Of a DNA stretch of 64,000 nucleotides, positions 26,396 through 35,592 are shown piece by piece. The notes under the pieces are model-generated. The model was not told where the DNA came from and searched no databases. It worked only from the letters and a program-made list of their open reading frames with translations. The position numbers were made by a program, and so were the translations under genes. Positions within the stretch are counted from its first letter, which is position 1. Every line of letters begins with the position of its first letter. Origin of the DNA: Paenibacillus sp. BJ-4 (GTDB lineage: Bacteria; Bacillota; Bacilli; Paenibacillales; Paenibacillaceae); assembly GCF_020404765.1 (NCBI RefSeq), contig NZ_JAIVEM010000140.1, positions 1 to 64,000 of the forward strand, read 5' to 3'.

Positions 26396-26566
26396 TTGAA
26401 AAACTTTGTAACAAACTTGATCATTGCCTTTTTCACTGGACTCTTCACTATATATATACTTTCTGGAAAAGTAGAAGTAAATGGTTTAATAGTTTGCTTT
26501 ATAAGCACAGGGGTAGTAGCACTAGGATATCTGGTTGTGTATTTAATAAAGAAAGTGCGTAAATGA
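26396..26566 (+). CDS. Small two-helix membrane protein (56 aa), unknown
   Basis: Starts TTG (MKNFVTNLIIAFF), eight bases after AGGGGAG, and encodes 56 aa with two hydrophobic segments (about residues 5-23 and 31-51) joined by a short GKVEVNG turn and ending in a basic KKVRK tail. The base composition is clearly more AT-rich than the neighbouring core genes, which suits acquired DNA. I recognise no family. Coding status rests on the ribosome site and the membrane-protein pattern. Confidence 0.5.
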   Translation: MKNFVTNLIIAFFTGLFTIYILSGKVEVNGLIVCFISTGVVALGYLVVYLIKKVRK

Positions 26567-26937
26567 AACCGCATTTCTAACACGGACTCGACTCCGAAAT
26601 CTCAGTTTGTTTTCGGAACGGAAGGATTCAAATGAAAAACGCTTTACGATTTAACACAACGAAGCGGATCGTATCCCCAAGGCCTTTTGCGAGGGTCCGG
26701 AATCTGGTGCGAAAACAATTCGGACAATATTTTTAATTCGGGGGTAATCCAATATAATGATAATCTAAGCGCTCGTTTCTTCGTAGGCGGGAGCTTTTTC
26801 TTCGTTTAATATGCTTGTGCGCTTGATTGCTTCGTATACAGTGTATTTTATAATAGGAGAAACTAATTCAAAATAGCGTAAGGTTTAGAGTAGATTATAT
26901 GTATGCAAGATGCATGTCTCAGTGGTATCGTTACACT
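26567..26937. other. Intergenic, nothing recognised
   Basis: About 370 bases without a supported gene. A weak GCTC...GGGAGC stem followed by TTTTTC lies near 26770-26800. Confidence 0.4.
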
Positions 26938-26987
26938 CAAAAAAAATACTCCTGACAGCAGAAGAGATCAGTACCGTCAGGAGTATT
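26938..26987 (-). terminator. Terminator of the small membrane protein gene
   Basis: Perfect 12-pair stem AATACTCCTGAC/GTCAGGAGTATT; on the minus strand it runs into a T-rich tract just after the stop at 26996. Confidence 0.85.
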
Positions 26988-26995
26988 TCTTGTGG

Positions 26996-27313
26996 TTATA
27001 GTTGGTTTGGCGGATAATGATAGCGTTTTGTTCTTTTCGAGCCAGAGATCATCAGAAGGATCGCTGCGATCAAATGTAGAACCCAGCCCACTACGGGGAT
27101 CCAAGCCAGCAAAGAGGTGAGTATTCCCCATGCAGAGCCGTAGATCGCTTCCTGATAACGTAAAGACAGGATGAGTGTGACTGCATGCAGGACAAGCATG
27201 AACCCCAGAGCAGAGTAGCCCGTCCAGATGACAATGGCTCCTCCCACAATCGGTATGGCAAGCACCAATTCGAATATACCTGATACCCATTTTAGTATGC
27301 GAGAATAGCTCAT
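26996..27313 (-). CDS. Three-segment membrane protein, unknown function
   Basis: 105 aa from the ATG at 27313, which has GGAGGG seven bases upstream; the longer reading frame to 27460 lacks one. Three hydrophobic segments (ILKWVSGIFELVLAIPIVGG, LGFMLVLHAVTLILSL and GILTSLLAWIPVVGWVLHLIAAILLM) fit small DUF4870-like or YqeG-neighbour proteins, but I cannot name a family with certainty. It ends RTKRYHYPPNQL. Confidence 0.7.
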   Translation of the reverse strand: MSYSRILKWVSGIFELVLAIPIVGGAIVIWTGYSALGFMLVLHAVTLILSLRYQEAIYGSAWGILTSLLAWIPVVGWVLHLIAAILLMISGSKRTKRYHYPPNQL

Positions 27314-27679
27314 CTTAAACCCTCCGTAATAGTAGGTCTTTGTACTTGGATATATTCTAGCAGAAGGAGCTGGATTAATCTGCATTTTACCAGTATATGC
27401 AAAAAGTCCGATAATACAACAAAGGAGGACCCCAAAGGTCCTCCATCGTAGGCGGTACATTTTTAACAGGATACGATCTGTCCAATCACATCATGAAACT
27501 CGGTGTACTGACAAGCAATACCAGTGTTGAAAAGACAGTGTCCTTTTACACAAACCTAACGCTTCTAATGCCCTGAATGGATCTCCTAACAGTTTGTCCG
27601 GCTACGTCGTCCAACGGAACCACACCTCTCTGTTGTACCGCCTAATCATAATATGGCCCAGATTCCGAGGAAATATACA
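27314..27679. other. Intergenic with a possible glyoxalase remnant
   Basis: 366 bases between two leftward genes. The only protein-like trace is the short fragment at 27493-27576, listed separately. Confidence 0.4.
27493..27576 (+). pseudogene. Possible N-terminal glyoxalase/VOC fragment
   Basis: MKLGVLTSNTSVEKTVSFYTNL resembles the first beta-alpha unit of a glyoxalase/bleomycin-resistance (VOC) domain, then hits a stop after 27 codons. No continuation is evident in other frames. It is probably a gene relic and could be chance. Confidence 0.25.
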
Positions 27680-27874
27680 TTAATGAACGCGGGCTTTCGT
27701 TTTTTTCTTCCACTTGCGGTTATGGTTGGTGGTTTTCGGAAAAGAGTCGCCTCTTTCCAAGGTTATTTGCTGCGGGTTTTGAATTTCGGTATGAAAGCTT
27801 TTTTCTCCGACCTCCATATATACGCCGTCATTGGGGACCTTGTCGCCTGGTACGAACTCAGTCTTTTCACCCAT
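27680..27874 (-). CDS. YjzC family protein
   Basis: 64 aa from the ATG at 27874, preceded by AAAGGAGGT. The pattern FVPGDKVPNDGVYMEVGE, QNPQQITLERGDSFPKT, NHNRKWKKKTK matches YjzC of Bacillus, a short basic-tailed protein of unknown role. The upstream extension to 27970 has no ribosome site. Confidence 0.85.
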   Translation of the reverse strand: MGEKTEFVPGDKVPNDGVYMEVGEKSFHTEIQNPQQITLERGDSFPKTTNHNRKWKKKTKARVH

Positions 27875-28063
27875 GAAATTTGTACCTCCTTTAGATAAAT
27901 AAATTTGGACTGCAACGGTTATTGTGCGCTGTCGTGAGCAGAAACATGCGGAAGTGATATAGAAGTGCATCAGCCGACTTGTATTGCTTGCACTGAATTG
28001 CAGGTTGCATTCAGGCGCTCGATTTGGTAAACTGTTTTAGTGCGAGTTTAGGCTCGTTCCTTG

Positions 28064-28102
28064 CTCTCAACGAAGATTGAGGGCCTTATGTCCATAAGGA
28101 GG
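28064..28102 (+). promoter_or_regulatory. rpsF leader hairpins overlapping the ribosome site
   Basis: Two adjacent hairpins: CTCTCAA/TTGAGGG with loop CGAAGA (28064-28083), then CCTTATG/CATAAGG (28084-28099), whose 3' arm includes part of the AAGGAGG ribosome site. An S6:S18 autoregulatory leader is known in many bacteria; I infer, but cannot confirm, that this is one. Confidence 0.4.
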
Positions 28103-28110
28103 TGTAAAGA

Positions 28111-28395
28111 ATGCGCAAATATGAAGTGATGTACATTATTCGTCCTGACATTGAACAAGAAGCTGTTCAAGCGGCAGTCGACAAATTCCAAGGTATCATC
28201 TCTAACGGCGGTGGTGAAATTACGAATCACGATGTAACTAAACGCTGTCTTGCGTATGAGATCAAGAAATTCCGTGATGGTTCTTTCGTTCTGGTAAACT
28301 TCACAGCAGAACCTGCTGTTGTTACTGAGCTTGAGCGTATCATGAAAATTTCTGACGAAGTAATTCGTTATCTCATTACGAACGACGTAGCTTAA
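28111..28395 (+). CDS. rpsF: 30S ribosomal protein S6
   Basis: 94 aa, normal length. It begins MRKYEVMYIIRPDIEQEA and has RCLAYEIKKFRDGSFVLVNF and the C-terminal DEVIRYLITND. It forms a heterodimer with S18 in the platform of the small subunit. Strong AAGGAGG. It is the first gene of the conserved rpsF-ssb-rpsR operon. Confidence 0.98.
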   Translation: MRKYEVMYIIRPDIEQEAVQAAVDKFQGIISNGGGEITNHDVTKRCLAYEIKKFRDGSFVLVNFTAEPAVVTELERIMKISDEVIRYLITNDVA

Positions 28396-28444
28396 TTATT
28401 GTACGTGACTATGTAATGAACAACGCTCAAAGGAGAGGATTGGA

Positions 28445-28936
28445 TTGTTGAACCGTGTCATTCTGATCGGTCGGTTGACCAAAGATCCGGAGCTGCGCTA
28501 TACACCGTCCGGTGTAGCAGTAACCCAGTTCACCCTGGCTGTAGACCGTCCGTTTACAAGTCAAGGCGGCGAACGGGAAGCGGATTTCTTGCCGATCGTA
28601 ACCTGGCGTCAGCTTGCTGAGACGTGCGCTAACTATCTTCGCAAAGGTCGTCTGACGGCTGTTGAAGGCCGTGTTCAAGTGCGTAACTATGAGAACAATG
28701 AAGGAAAACGTGTATACGTGACTGAAATTGTTGCTGATAATGTGCGTTTCTTGGAATCTAACCGCGATAGCGGCAACGGTGGCGGCAATAGTGGTGGAGG
28801 TATGCGTGAAGAGTCTCCTTTCGGGGGCGGTAACAGCAATAGTGGACGCGGGAATAATAACTCGCGAAACAATCAGGATCCTTTTTCCGATGACGGAAAA
28901 CCGATCGATATTTCGGATGATGATTTACCATTTTAA
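28445..28936 (+). CDS. ssb: Single-stranded DNA-binding protein
   Basis: 163 aa. The OB fold begins MLNRVILIGRLTKDPELRYTP, and a Gly/Asn/Ser-rich flexible linker (about 110-150) leads to the acidic tip DDDLPF that recruits partner proteins. The start is TTG, as the family N terminus demands, with GGAGAGG upstream. Confidence 0.97.
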   Translation: MLNRVILIGRLTKDPELRYTPSGVAVTQFTLAVDRPFTSQGGEREADFLPIVTWRQLAETCANYLRKGRLTAVEGRVQVRNYENNEGKRVYVTEIVADNVRFLESNRDSGNGGGNSGGGMREESPFGGGNSNSGRGNNNSRNNQDPFSDDGKPIDISDDDLPF

Positions 28937-28957
28937 TTGGGAAAGGACTGACAAAGA

Positions 28958-29230
28958 ATGGGCTTCAGACAAAGAGAAGGCGGAGACGATAACAAAAGAC
29001 CAGCTCGTCGTGGTGGTCGCAACAAACGTCGTAAAGTATGTTTCTTCACTGTGAACAAAATTACTCACATTGACTATAAAGATACAGACCTGCTTAAAAA
29101 ATTCATCAGCGAACGCGGAAAAATTCTTCCTCGTCGTGTGACTGGAACAAGTGCGAAATATCAACGTATGTTGACAATCGCGATCAAACGTTCCCGTCAA
29201 ATCGCATTGCTTCCTTACACTACTGAATAG
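28958..29230 (+). CDS. rpsR: 30S ribosomal protein S18
   Basis: 90 aa, with RRGGRNKRRKVCFFTVNKI, DYKDTDLLKKFISERGKILPRR and TGTSAKYQRMLTIAIKRSRQIALLPY, all diagnostic. It contacts S6. One zinc-type Cys of some S18 forms is absent, leaving a single Cys. A terminator follows directly. Confidence 0.97.
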   Translation: MGFRQREGGDDNKRPARRGGRNKRRKVCFFTVNKITHIDYKDTDLLKKFISERGKILPRRVTGTSAKYQRMLTIAIKRSRQIALLPYTTE

Positions 29231-29248
29231 TAGCGGTTGGAAGAAAAA

Positions 29249-29287
29249 AAGAGATGCTCCCGAAATCGGGAACATCTCTTTTTTTGT
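29249..29287 (+). terminator. Terminator after rpsR
   Basis: AAGAGATG/CATCTCTT and inner CCCGA/TCGGG stems, then seven Ts. Confidence 0.9.
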
Positions 29288-29767
29288 GACTTTTTATATT
29301 GACAACAAGTGCCATCTATTGTAACTTACTAATAATACAATCCATGTTTAACCATAGAACGTAAATTCATCTTTTATTGACTTGTAAGATTACAAGTCCT
29401 CCAACTCGCCAGAGCAGACATTTCGGTACTCCGAAGTGTTATTTTATATTACATCTAATTCTGTGTTTTTCAATTTCCCACAAGTTAAATTCATAAACTT
29501 TACATAAATAGATATTTAAACTTTTTATATTACATAAAAAAAGATATTGACGTGATATTATTTTACACGTAAGATAAACCTTAATAAAAATGTAATGTTT
29601 GCCAGTGAACAAAAAAATTGACCAAAGGTCTAAAACACGTTTTACGCTATTGTAGGTGACGGTAAGGAGGGTGTGACGACTTCATTTTCAAACCTTAAGC
29701 TTTAATGAATCACCGCAGGAATGAGGCAAGCTGTTAAATAAAGAACCGACTAAGGGGGATTAACAGA
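29288..29767. other. Intergenic, promoter region of the peptide importer
   Basis: AT-rich and without a supported gene. Holds a good promoter at 29547-29575, leaving a leader of about 190 bases before the first importer gene. I see no recognised riboswitch. Confidence 0.5.
29547..29575 (+). promoter_or_regulatory. Promoter of the peptide importer operon
   Basis: TTGACG (29547-29552), a 17-base spacer and TAAGAT (29570-29575). Confidence 0.55.
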
Positions 29768-31507
29768 ATGGTAAAGACGAAGAAATGGGTTTCTTTGCTT
29801 ATGGTGCTTACGATTGTTGGTGTTCTGTTTGCAGGATGCAGCGGAGGTGCTAATGAGGCACAGCCACAGCAGGGCAATGCAGACAAAAAAACAGAGGGTA
29901 ATGAAGCCAGTACACAAGTGACGGAGGGTGTCATTAAAGCGACTGATCTGACACAAAACCCGCCGGGAGCAACCAATCGGAAAGATAATATTGTGGTAGG
30001 CATGACATCACCTAAAGGGGTATTTAACCCGCTTTTCTGGCAAACAAGTTACGATTTATATGTAGTCAGAACAGTGTTTGATTCCTTTTTACAGGTGAAA
30101 GCAGATGGTACATATGAAAATAGCTTGGCTGACAAAGTTGATGTATCACAGGATGGTCTAAAATATACATTCCATCTGAAACCGGGTGTGAAGTATAGCG
30201 ACGGCACGCCGGTAACGGTGAAGGATTACGCCTTTGTTCTCAAGGTGCTGCATGATCCGAATTACGACGGTGAAACTGACGTTCTGTCGTTCAAAATTAA
30301 AGGCGGTAAAGAATATCACGATGGTAAAGCAAATGATATCTCCGGTATCAAAATCATTGATGATAACACGGTAGAAGTAACGGTTACAGAAGCAACAGCC
30401 TATACAAAGGATTTTTTGGGTGAGCAATACCTAATGCCAGAAGCCTATTACGGAAAAGGGTACAAAAAGGGTAATCTGGATAGCATCAAGGCGCTTAATA
30501 ATAAGCCACTCGGCTCCGGGCAGTATGTGTTGAAGAGCTTTTCTCCGGGGCAACAGGTCGTATTCGAAGCGAATCCAAACTACTTCAAAGGCGCACCGAA
30601 GGTGAAATCGGTTATTTTCAAAACAACGACGGAAGAAACGAATCTGTCTATGCTGCAAACGGGTGAAACAGATATGGATAACGTTACGGTTACCGAAGAT
30701 AACGTAGAGGAATTGAAGTCCCTGGGCTTCCTGGATGTGCATATTATGCCGACGAACGGCTATGGATATATTGCGTTTAACCACAAAGAAAAGAAATTTC
30801 AGGACCCTAAAGTACGCCAAGCTCTAACTATTGGCTTGAACCGCAAGGAGATTGTACAGGGCGTATATGGTCCATATGCGAATGTGATTAACATTCCGCA
30901 GTCTACAGAATCCTGGTCTTACACGGATGAAGGTATTAACAAGTATGAATTTGATATGGCTAAGGCGAAGGCCTTACTGGATGAGGCAGGATGGAAGGTT
31001 GGCGCAGACGGTATCCGTGAGAAGGACGGAGAGAAGCTGGCCATTAACTTCTCTGCGACCGCTGATAATCCCGTTGTAGAGGCGTTGCTGCCGATTATGA
31101 CGAACAATTATAAAGAACTGGGTATTAAGCTGACTTCCGAAACGCTGGATTTTAATGCAATTATGGATAAAAAGGATACAGGCAAGTTCGATATGTTCTT
31201 TGCGGCCTGGGGATTGACGCCTGATCCGGATTCAACGACTTTTATTACAAATGGTGCACAAAATGATATCGGCTACTCTAACAAAAAGGTCGATGAGTTG
31301 ACGCTTGCCGGCAAGCATGAATTGAATCAAGAAAAGCGAAAAGGGATTTACAAACAGCTCTATCAGGAGTTGAATAAGGATTTGCCAGTCATCTTTATGT
31401 ACCAACGCAGAGATATGGTACCGATTAATGGACGTTTGACCGGCTTTGATATCTCACCATACAAGGATTTTGAATTCACTTTGCATAATGCTCAAATCGC
31501 TCAATAA
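29768..31507 (+). CDS. Peptide ABC transporter substrate-binding lipoprotein
   Basis: 579 aa with a lipoprotein signal (VLFAGC, Cys24). It belongs to the SBP_bac_5 family (Opp/Dpp/App type): YTFHLKPGVKYSDGTPVTVKDYAFVLK and the GYIAFNHKEKKFQDPKVRQALTIGLNRKEI segment are characteristic. It captures oligopeptides, or a similar ligand, outside the membrane for the permease pair encoded next. The exact ligand cannot be told from sequence. It starts the five-gene operon. Confidence 0.92.
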   Translation: MVKTKKWVSLLMVLTIVGVLFAGCSGGANEAQPQQGNADKKTEGNEASTQVTEGVIKATDLTQNPPGATNRKDNIVVGMTSPKGVFNPLFWQTSYDLYVVRTVFDSFLQVKADGTYENSLADKVDVSQDGLKYTFHLKPGVKYSDGTPVTVKDYAFVLKVLHDPNYDGETDVLSFKIKGGKEYHDGKANDISGIKIIDDNTVEVTVTEATAYTKDFLGEQYLMPEAYYGKGYKKGNLDSIKALNNKPLGSGQYVLKSFSPGQQVVFEANPNYFKGAPKVKSVIFKTTTEETNLSMLQTGETDMDNVTVTEDNVEELKSLGFLDVHIMPTNGYGYIAFNHKEKKFQDPKVRQALTIGLNRKEIVQGVYGPYANVINIPQSTESWSYTDEGINKYEFDMAKAKALLDEAGWKVGADGIREKDGEKLAINFSATADNPVVEALLPIMTNNYKELGIKLTSETLDFNAIMDKKDTGKFDMFFAAWGLTPDPDSTTFITNGAQNDIGYSNKKVDELTLAGKHELNQEKRKGIYKQLYQELNKDLPVIFMYQRRDMVPINGRLTGFDISPYKDFEFTLHNAQIAQ

Positions 31508-31575
31508 GGGTTGCCAATCATATGCTCAGCTCTCACGGGCTGGGCATATCACTTTATTCGTCTGGAGGAATGATT

Positions 31576-32538
31576 ATGAAGCAGTACATTATTCGTAGAC
31601 TGCTGCAGCTCATCCCCACACTTATTGGCATATCCATTATCGTATTTGCGATTTCAGCCATGGTGCCGGGTGATTATATTACAGCCAAGCAGAACCCGAA
31701 TATGACCGCCGAGAAGGCGCAGCAGCTACGACATATCTACGGGCTGGATAAGCCGGAGTACCAACGCTATTTTATATGGGCTGGCAATATGCTGAAGGGA
31801 AATATGGGAGATTCATTGCAGCATAAGCAGCCGGTAACGAAGGTTATCGGCAATTATGTGTGGAACTCGTTTATTATCGCTTTTTTTAGTCTTATTTTTA
31901 GCTGGCTGATTGCTGTTATTGCCGGGGTATTTTCAGCCAAGTTTCAATATTCGTTGTTTGATAAGTTTGTCACGTTATTCATTTTCTTATGTATGTCACT
32001 GCCCTCATTCTTTATAGGCCTTTTAGTGATCAAAATATTTGCACTCGAATGGGGGATTCTTCCGGTTGGCGGCATGACCACAGCAGGAATGGAGCCAGGC
32101 ACGTGGGCTTACATGGTGGATATTCTCAAGCATATGTTCCTGCCAACACTCGTACTTACGATGTTGAGTACAGGCAGCCTAACCCGGTATTTCCGCACAG
32201 GTATGCTGGAGGTTATCCGTCAGGACTACATCCGTACTGCACGCGCCAAAGGCTTGAAGGAACGGACGGTTATTTTCAAGCACGCTCTGCGCAACGCACT
32301 CATTCCGGCAATCACACTGCTCGGCTTCGAGCTCCCGGCCTTATTTGGCGGGGCAATGATTCTGGAGAAGGTATTTGTGTGGCCGGGGGTGGGGCAGGTG
32401 TACCTGGAGTCAATCAGCATGCGGGACTACCCGTTTATGCTGGGCTTCACCATTTTCCTGGCAGTCCTTACGCTCGTTGGCAATCTACTTTCTGACGTAT
32501 TGTATGGCATGGCAGATCCAAGAATTCGCTTGAAATAG
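31576..32538 (+). CDS. Peptide ABC transporter permease (OppB type)
   Basis: About 320 aa with six membrane segments and the BPD_transp_1 loop (YIRTARAKGLKERTVIFKHALRNALIPAIT). It begins MKQYIIRRLLQLIPTLIGIS, typical of OppB/DppB. The ATG at 31576 has GGAGG seven bases upstream; earlier starts do not. Confidence 0.93.
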   Translation: MKQYIIRRLLQLIPTLIGISIIVFAISAMVPGDYITAKQNPNMTAEKAQQLRHIYGLDKPEYQRYFIWAGNMLKGNMGDSLQHKQPVTKVIGNYVWNSFIIAFFSLIFSWLIAVIAGVFSAKFQYSLFDKFVTLFIFLCMSLPSFFIGLLVIKIFALEWGILPVGGMTTAGMEPGTWAYMVDILKHMFLPTLVLTMLSTGSLTRYFRTGMLEVIRQDYIRTARAKGLKERTVIFKHALRNALIPAITLLGFELPALFGGAMILEKVFVWPGVGQVYLESISMRDYPFMLGFTIFLAVLTLVGNLLSDVLYGMADPRIRLK

Positions 32539-32549
32539 GAGGGATACTA

Positions 32550-33473
32550 TTGTCCGCGAAAACAGTCACGATTGAAACCAATCAAAAGGCGGCGATCCGT
32601 CCTGAAGCGTCTCCATGGAGAATCGCCGTGCGCCGTTTTAACCAAAACCGTCTGGCTTTGGCTGGACTCGTTATATTATTCCTAATGGTTGTTATTTGTA
32701 TATTTGGACCGAGGATTTCACCGTATAGTTTGAATGATTACCAGCTATCCAGCAAAAATCTGGCCCCTAATGCTCAGCATTGGCTTGGTACAGATAAGCT
32801 GGGGCGTGATATTTTACTGCGTACAATGCTGGCTGGCCGTATTTCTTTGACGGTCGGGCTGGTTGCCACGTTTATTTCGGTCGCAATTGGTGCGACGTTA
32901 GGGGCGTTGGCAGGATTTTACCGTAAAAGCGTGGATACGATAATTATGCGGATTGCCGATATTTTTATGGCATTGCCTACATTGCCGCTGCTCATTATTT
33001 TAGGTGCGGTTTTATCCGATTTGAAGGTCGATCCGTCGAACCGGATTTATTTTCTGATGCTCATTATCGGGGCTTTAAGCTGGACGAGCTTGTCCCGTCT
33101 GGTCAGAGGGCAAATTCTTACACTGCGTGAACAGGAGTTCATGCAGGCTACAGAAGCTCTCGGCTTGAGGGATCGCCGTAAAATATTCCGCCATTTGCTG
33201 CCGAACACCATTCCTACCATTATTGTTACGGCTACGCTCGGGGTGGCGGGTGCGATTATTACAGAGTCTGCGCTCAGTTACCTGGGAATTGGCGTGGTCC
33301 CGCCCACACCTTCGTGGGGAAATATGATTTCTGCTGCCAATAACCTAATCGACTTCCGCAAACGGCCTTGGATATGGGTTCCACCGGGAATGTGTATTCT
33401 CATTACAGTTGTAGCCATTAACCTGATTGGCGACGGTTTGCGTGATGCACTGGACCCTAAAATGAAGAAGTAG
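32550..33473 (+). CDS. Peptide ABC transporter permease (OppC type)
   Basis: 307 aa. It has the OppC N-terminal domain (AVRRFNQNRLALAGLVIL), then LGTDKLGRDILLRTMLAGRISL and the EAA-loop (ATEALGLRDRRKIFRHLLPNTIP). The start is TTG after AGGAGGG. It pairs with the preceding permease to form the channel. Confidence 0.93.
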   Translation: MSAKTVTIETNQKAAIRPEASPWRIAVRRFNQNRLALAGLVILFLMVVICIFGPRISPYSLNDYQLSSKNLAPNAQHWLGTDKLGRDILLRTMLAGRISLTVGLVATFISVAIGATLGALAGFYRKSVDTIIMRIADIFMALPTLPLLIILGAVLSDLKVDPSNRIYFLMLIIGALSWTSLSRLVRGQILTLREQEFMQATEALGLRDRRKIFRHLLPNTIPTIIVTATLGVAGAIITESALSYLGIGVVPPTPSWGNMISAANNLIDFRKRPWIWVPPGMCILITVVAINLIGDGLRDALDPKMKK

Positions 33474-33486
33474 GAGACGAACGTTT

Positions 33487-34470
33487 ATGGAAAATGCTTT
33501 GATTGAATTTCGTAACCTGAAAACCCACTTTCATACCTCTAGCGGAACTGTCAAAGCGGTCAATGACGTCAGTTTTAAAATTCGTGAGGGTGAAACGCTC
33601 TGTGTGGTAGGGGAATCTGGCTGTGGTAAAAGTGTAACGGCGATGACGATGATGCGGTTGATTGATTCTCCCCACACTTCAGACGGTGAAATCTGGTTTG
33701 AGGGCAAAAATCTCTTAACACTTAATAAAGGTCAAATGCAGCAGATTCGAGGCAATGACATTTCGATCATTTTTCAGGAGCCGATGTCTTCTCTGAATCC
33801 GGTGCTTACGATCGGAGAACAAATTACGGAACCGCTGCTCATGCATACATTAATGAGTAAAAAGGAAGCACGTGCGCGAGCGATTGAACTGATCAGCTTG
33901 GTAGGTATTTCTCGGTCGGAGGAAATATTTCATTCCTATCCCCATGAATTGAGTGGCGGTATGCGCCAGCGGATCATGATTGCTATCGCATTAAGCTGTA
34001 ATCCGAAGCTGCTGATTGCAGATGAGCCGACAACGGCTCTGGATGTTACCATTCAGGCACAAATTCTCGATTTGATGCGGGATTTGAAGGATAAGCTGAA
34101 AACATCCATTATGTTGATTACGCATGATTTGGGTGTTGTGGCAGAGATGGCTGATTATGTGGTCGTCATGTATGCTGGCAACGTTATTGAAGAAGCGCCT
34201 GTCATTGAGCTGTTCAAAAACCCGCAGCATCCGTATACTCAAGGGCTATTAAAGGCGAAGCCTGTCATTAATCAGAAAATGGATCGACTGTACTCCATCC
34301 CCGGTCAGGTTCCCAATCCGATTGATCTGGAAGAAAATTGCCATTTTCACGATCGGTGTGCGCATTGTATGCAAATTTGCAAGGATCAGGCTCCTCCCTT
34401 GAACGAAAAGGAGAATGGTCATAAAGTTGCCTGCTGGCTATATGAGAAAGAAGGAGGGCAACGAATATGA
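33487..34470 (+). CDS. Peptide ABC transporter ATPase (OppD type)
   Basis: 327 aa: Walker A GESGCGKSV, signature LSGGMRQR, Walker B LLIADEPTTALD, and the C-terminal oligopeptide domain with CHFHDRCAHCMQIC, a Cys pattern that may hold an iron-sulfur cluster in some OppD proteins. The stop overlaps the next start by four bases. Confidence 0.93.
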   Translation: MENALIEFRNLKTHFHTSSGTVKAVNDVSFKIREGETLCVVGESGCGKSVTAMTMMRLIDSPHTSDGEIWFEGKNLLTLNKGQMQQIRGNDISIIFQEPMSSLNPVLTIGEQITEPLLMHTLMSKKEARARAIELISLVGISRSEEIFHSYPHELSGGMRQRIMIAIALSCNPKLLIADEPTTALDVTIQAQILDLMRDLKDKLKTSIMLITHDLGVVAEMADYVVVMYAGNVIEEAPVIELFKNPQHPYTQGLLKAKPVINQKMDRLYSIPGQVPNPIDLEENCHFHDRCAHCMQICKDQAPPLNEKENGHKVACWLYEKEGGQRI

Positions 34471-35432
34471 GCGAGCCTTTAATTCAGGTGGAAGGGCTGA
34501 AAAAATATTTTCCCATCACAGGCGGAATTTTTCAGCGTACTGTCGGACATGTGAAGGCGGTCGATGATGTATCATTTAGCATTCACAAAGGAGAGTCCTT
34601 CGGTCTGGTCGGGGAATCAGGCTGCGGAAAAAGTACGATTGGACGGACCATTCTCAGGCTGATGGATAAAACAGATGGATCGGTACGATATAAAGGAGAG
34701 GACTTGCACACGTTAAGCAAGGAGCGCATCCGAGCGCTTCGACCCAAGCTGCAAATCGTATTTCAGGACCCTTTTAGCTCGTTGAACCCGCGAATTAAGG
34801 TTGGCGAAGCCATCGGAGAGGCATTGCTGGATCACGGGCTGATTGACCGTGGAGAGTTGCGGAAGAAGGTTAACGAAACGCTGGACATTTGTGGACTGTC
34901 CTCGTATCACTATGATCGGTATCCGCATGAGTTCTCCGGCGGTCAGCGCCAGCGGATCGGGATTGCACGGGCTTTGATCTTAAATCCTGATTTTATTGTA
35001 GCAGACGAACCCGTATCTGCGCTGGATGTGTCCATTCAGGCCCAGATTATTAACTTGTTAAGTGATTTGCAGCAGGAACGTCAATTGACGTATCTGTTCA
35101 TCTCGCATGATCTGAGTGTGGTTGAGCATCTGTGCAGCCGCATTGGTGTAATGTATTTGGGCTCGATGGTAGAGCTGGCTTCCAAGGAGGAGCTGTTCCG
35201 CAATCCGCTTCATCCGTATACGAAGGCGCTGCTATCGGCAGTTCCGATTCCTGATCCGACGATCAAGAGACAGCGAATTGTGCTGAAAGGGGACATTCCT
35301 TCTCCGGCCAATCCGCCGTCTGGCTGCAAGTTCCATACACGCTGTCCCATGGCGGAAGCACGTTGTAAAACAGAGGCTCCGGTATATCGGGATGCGGGCG
35401 ACCAGCATTTTGTAGCCTGTCATTTTGCCTAA
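34467..35432 (+). CDS. Peptide ABC transporter ATPase (OppF type)
   Basis: 321 aa: Walker A GESGCGKST, signature FSGGQRQR, Walker B IVADEPVSALD, and the C-terminal CKFHTRCPMAEARC motif. It forms the ATPase heterodimer with the preceding subunit. Last gene of the operon, followed by a stem-loop. Confidence 0.93.
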   Translation: MSEPLIQVEGLKKYFPITGGIFQRTVGHVKAVDDVSFSIHKGESFGLVGESGCGKSTIGRTILRLMDKTDGSVRYKGEDLHTLSKERIRALRPKLQIVFQDPFSSLNPRIKVGEAIGEALLDHGLIDRGELRKKVNETLDICGLSSYHYDRYPHEFSGGQRQRIGIARALILNPDFIVADEPVSALDVSIQAQIINLLSDLQQERQLTYLFISHDLSVVEHLCSRIGVMYLGSMVELASKEELFRNPLHPYTKALLSAVPIPDPTIKRQRIVLKGDIPSPANPPSGCKFHTRCPMAEARCKTEAPVYRDAGDQHFVACHFA

Positions 35433-35454
35433 CGCGTTATTATAAAGAAGCCCC

Positions 35455-35496
35455 AATATCCGCTATCCTGAAAGCAGGGATGGGCGGATATTTTGC
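35455..35496 (+). terminator. Terminator after the peptide importer
   Basis: AATATCCGC/GCGGATATT stem with an inner ATCCTG/CAGGGAT stem, followed by a short TTTTGC. Confidence 0.6.
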
Positions 35497-35592
35497 TATA
35501 AAATAAAAAAGGTAAAAAAATTGTATCTTTTTTTCGAAAAATTGCAGACAAAATGAATTTTTCATCGTCTAATAAGTATGGGGGTTATTACG

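Noticed and set aside
25450..26566. Second attachment-site copy of the tRNA-Ser 3' end
   Set aside because: No repeat of the T-arm/acceptor sequence was found downstream, so element borders cannot be defined.
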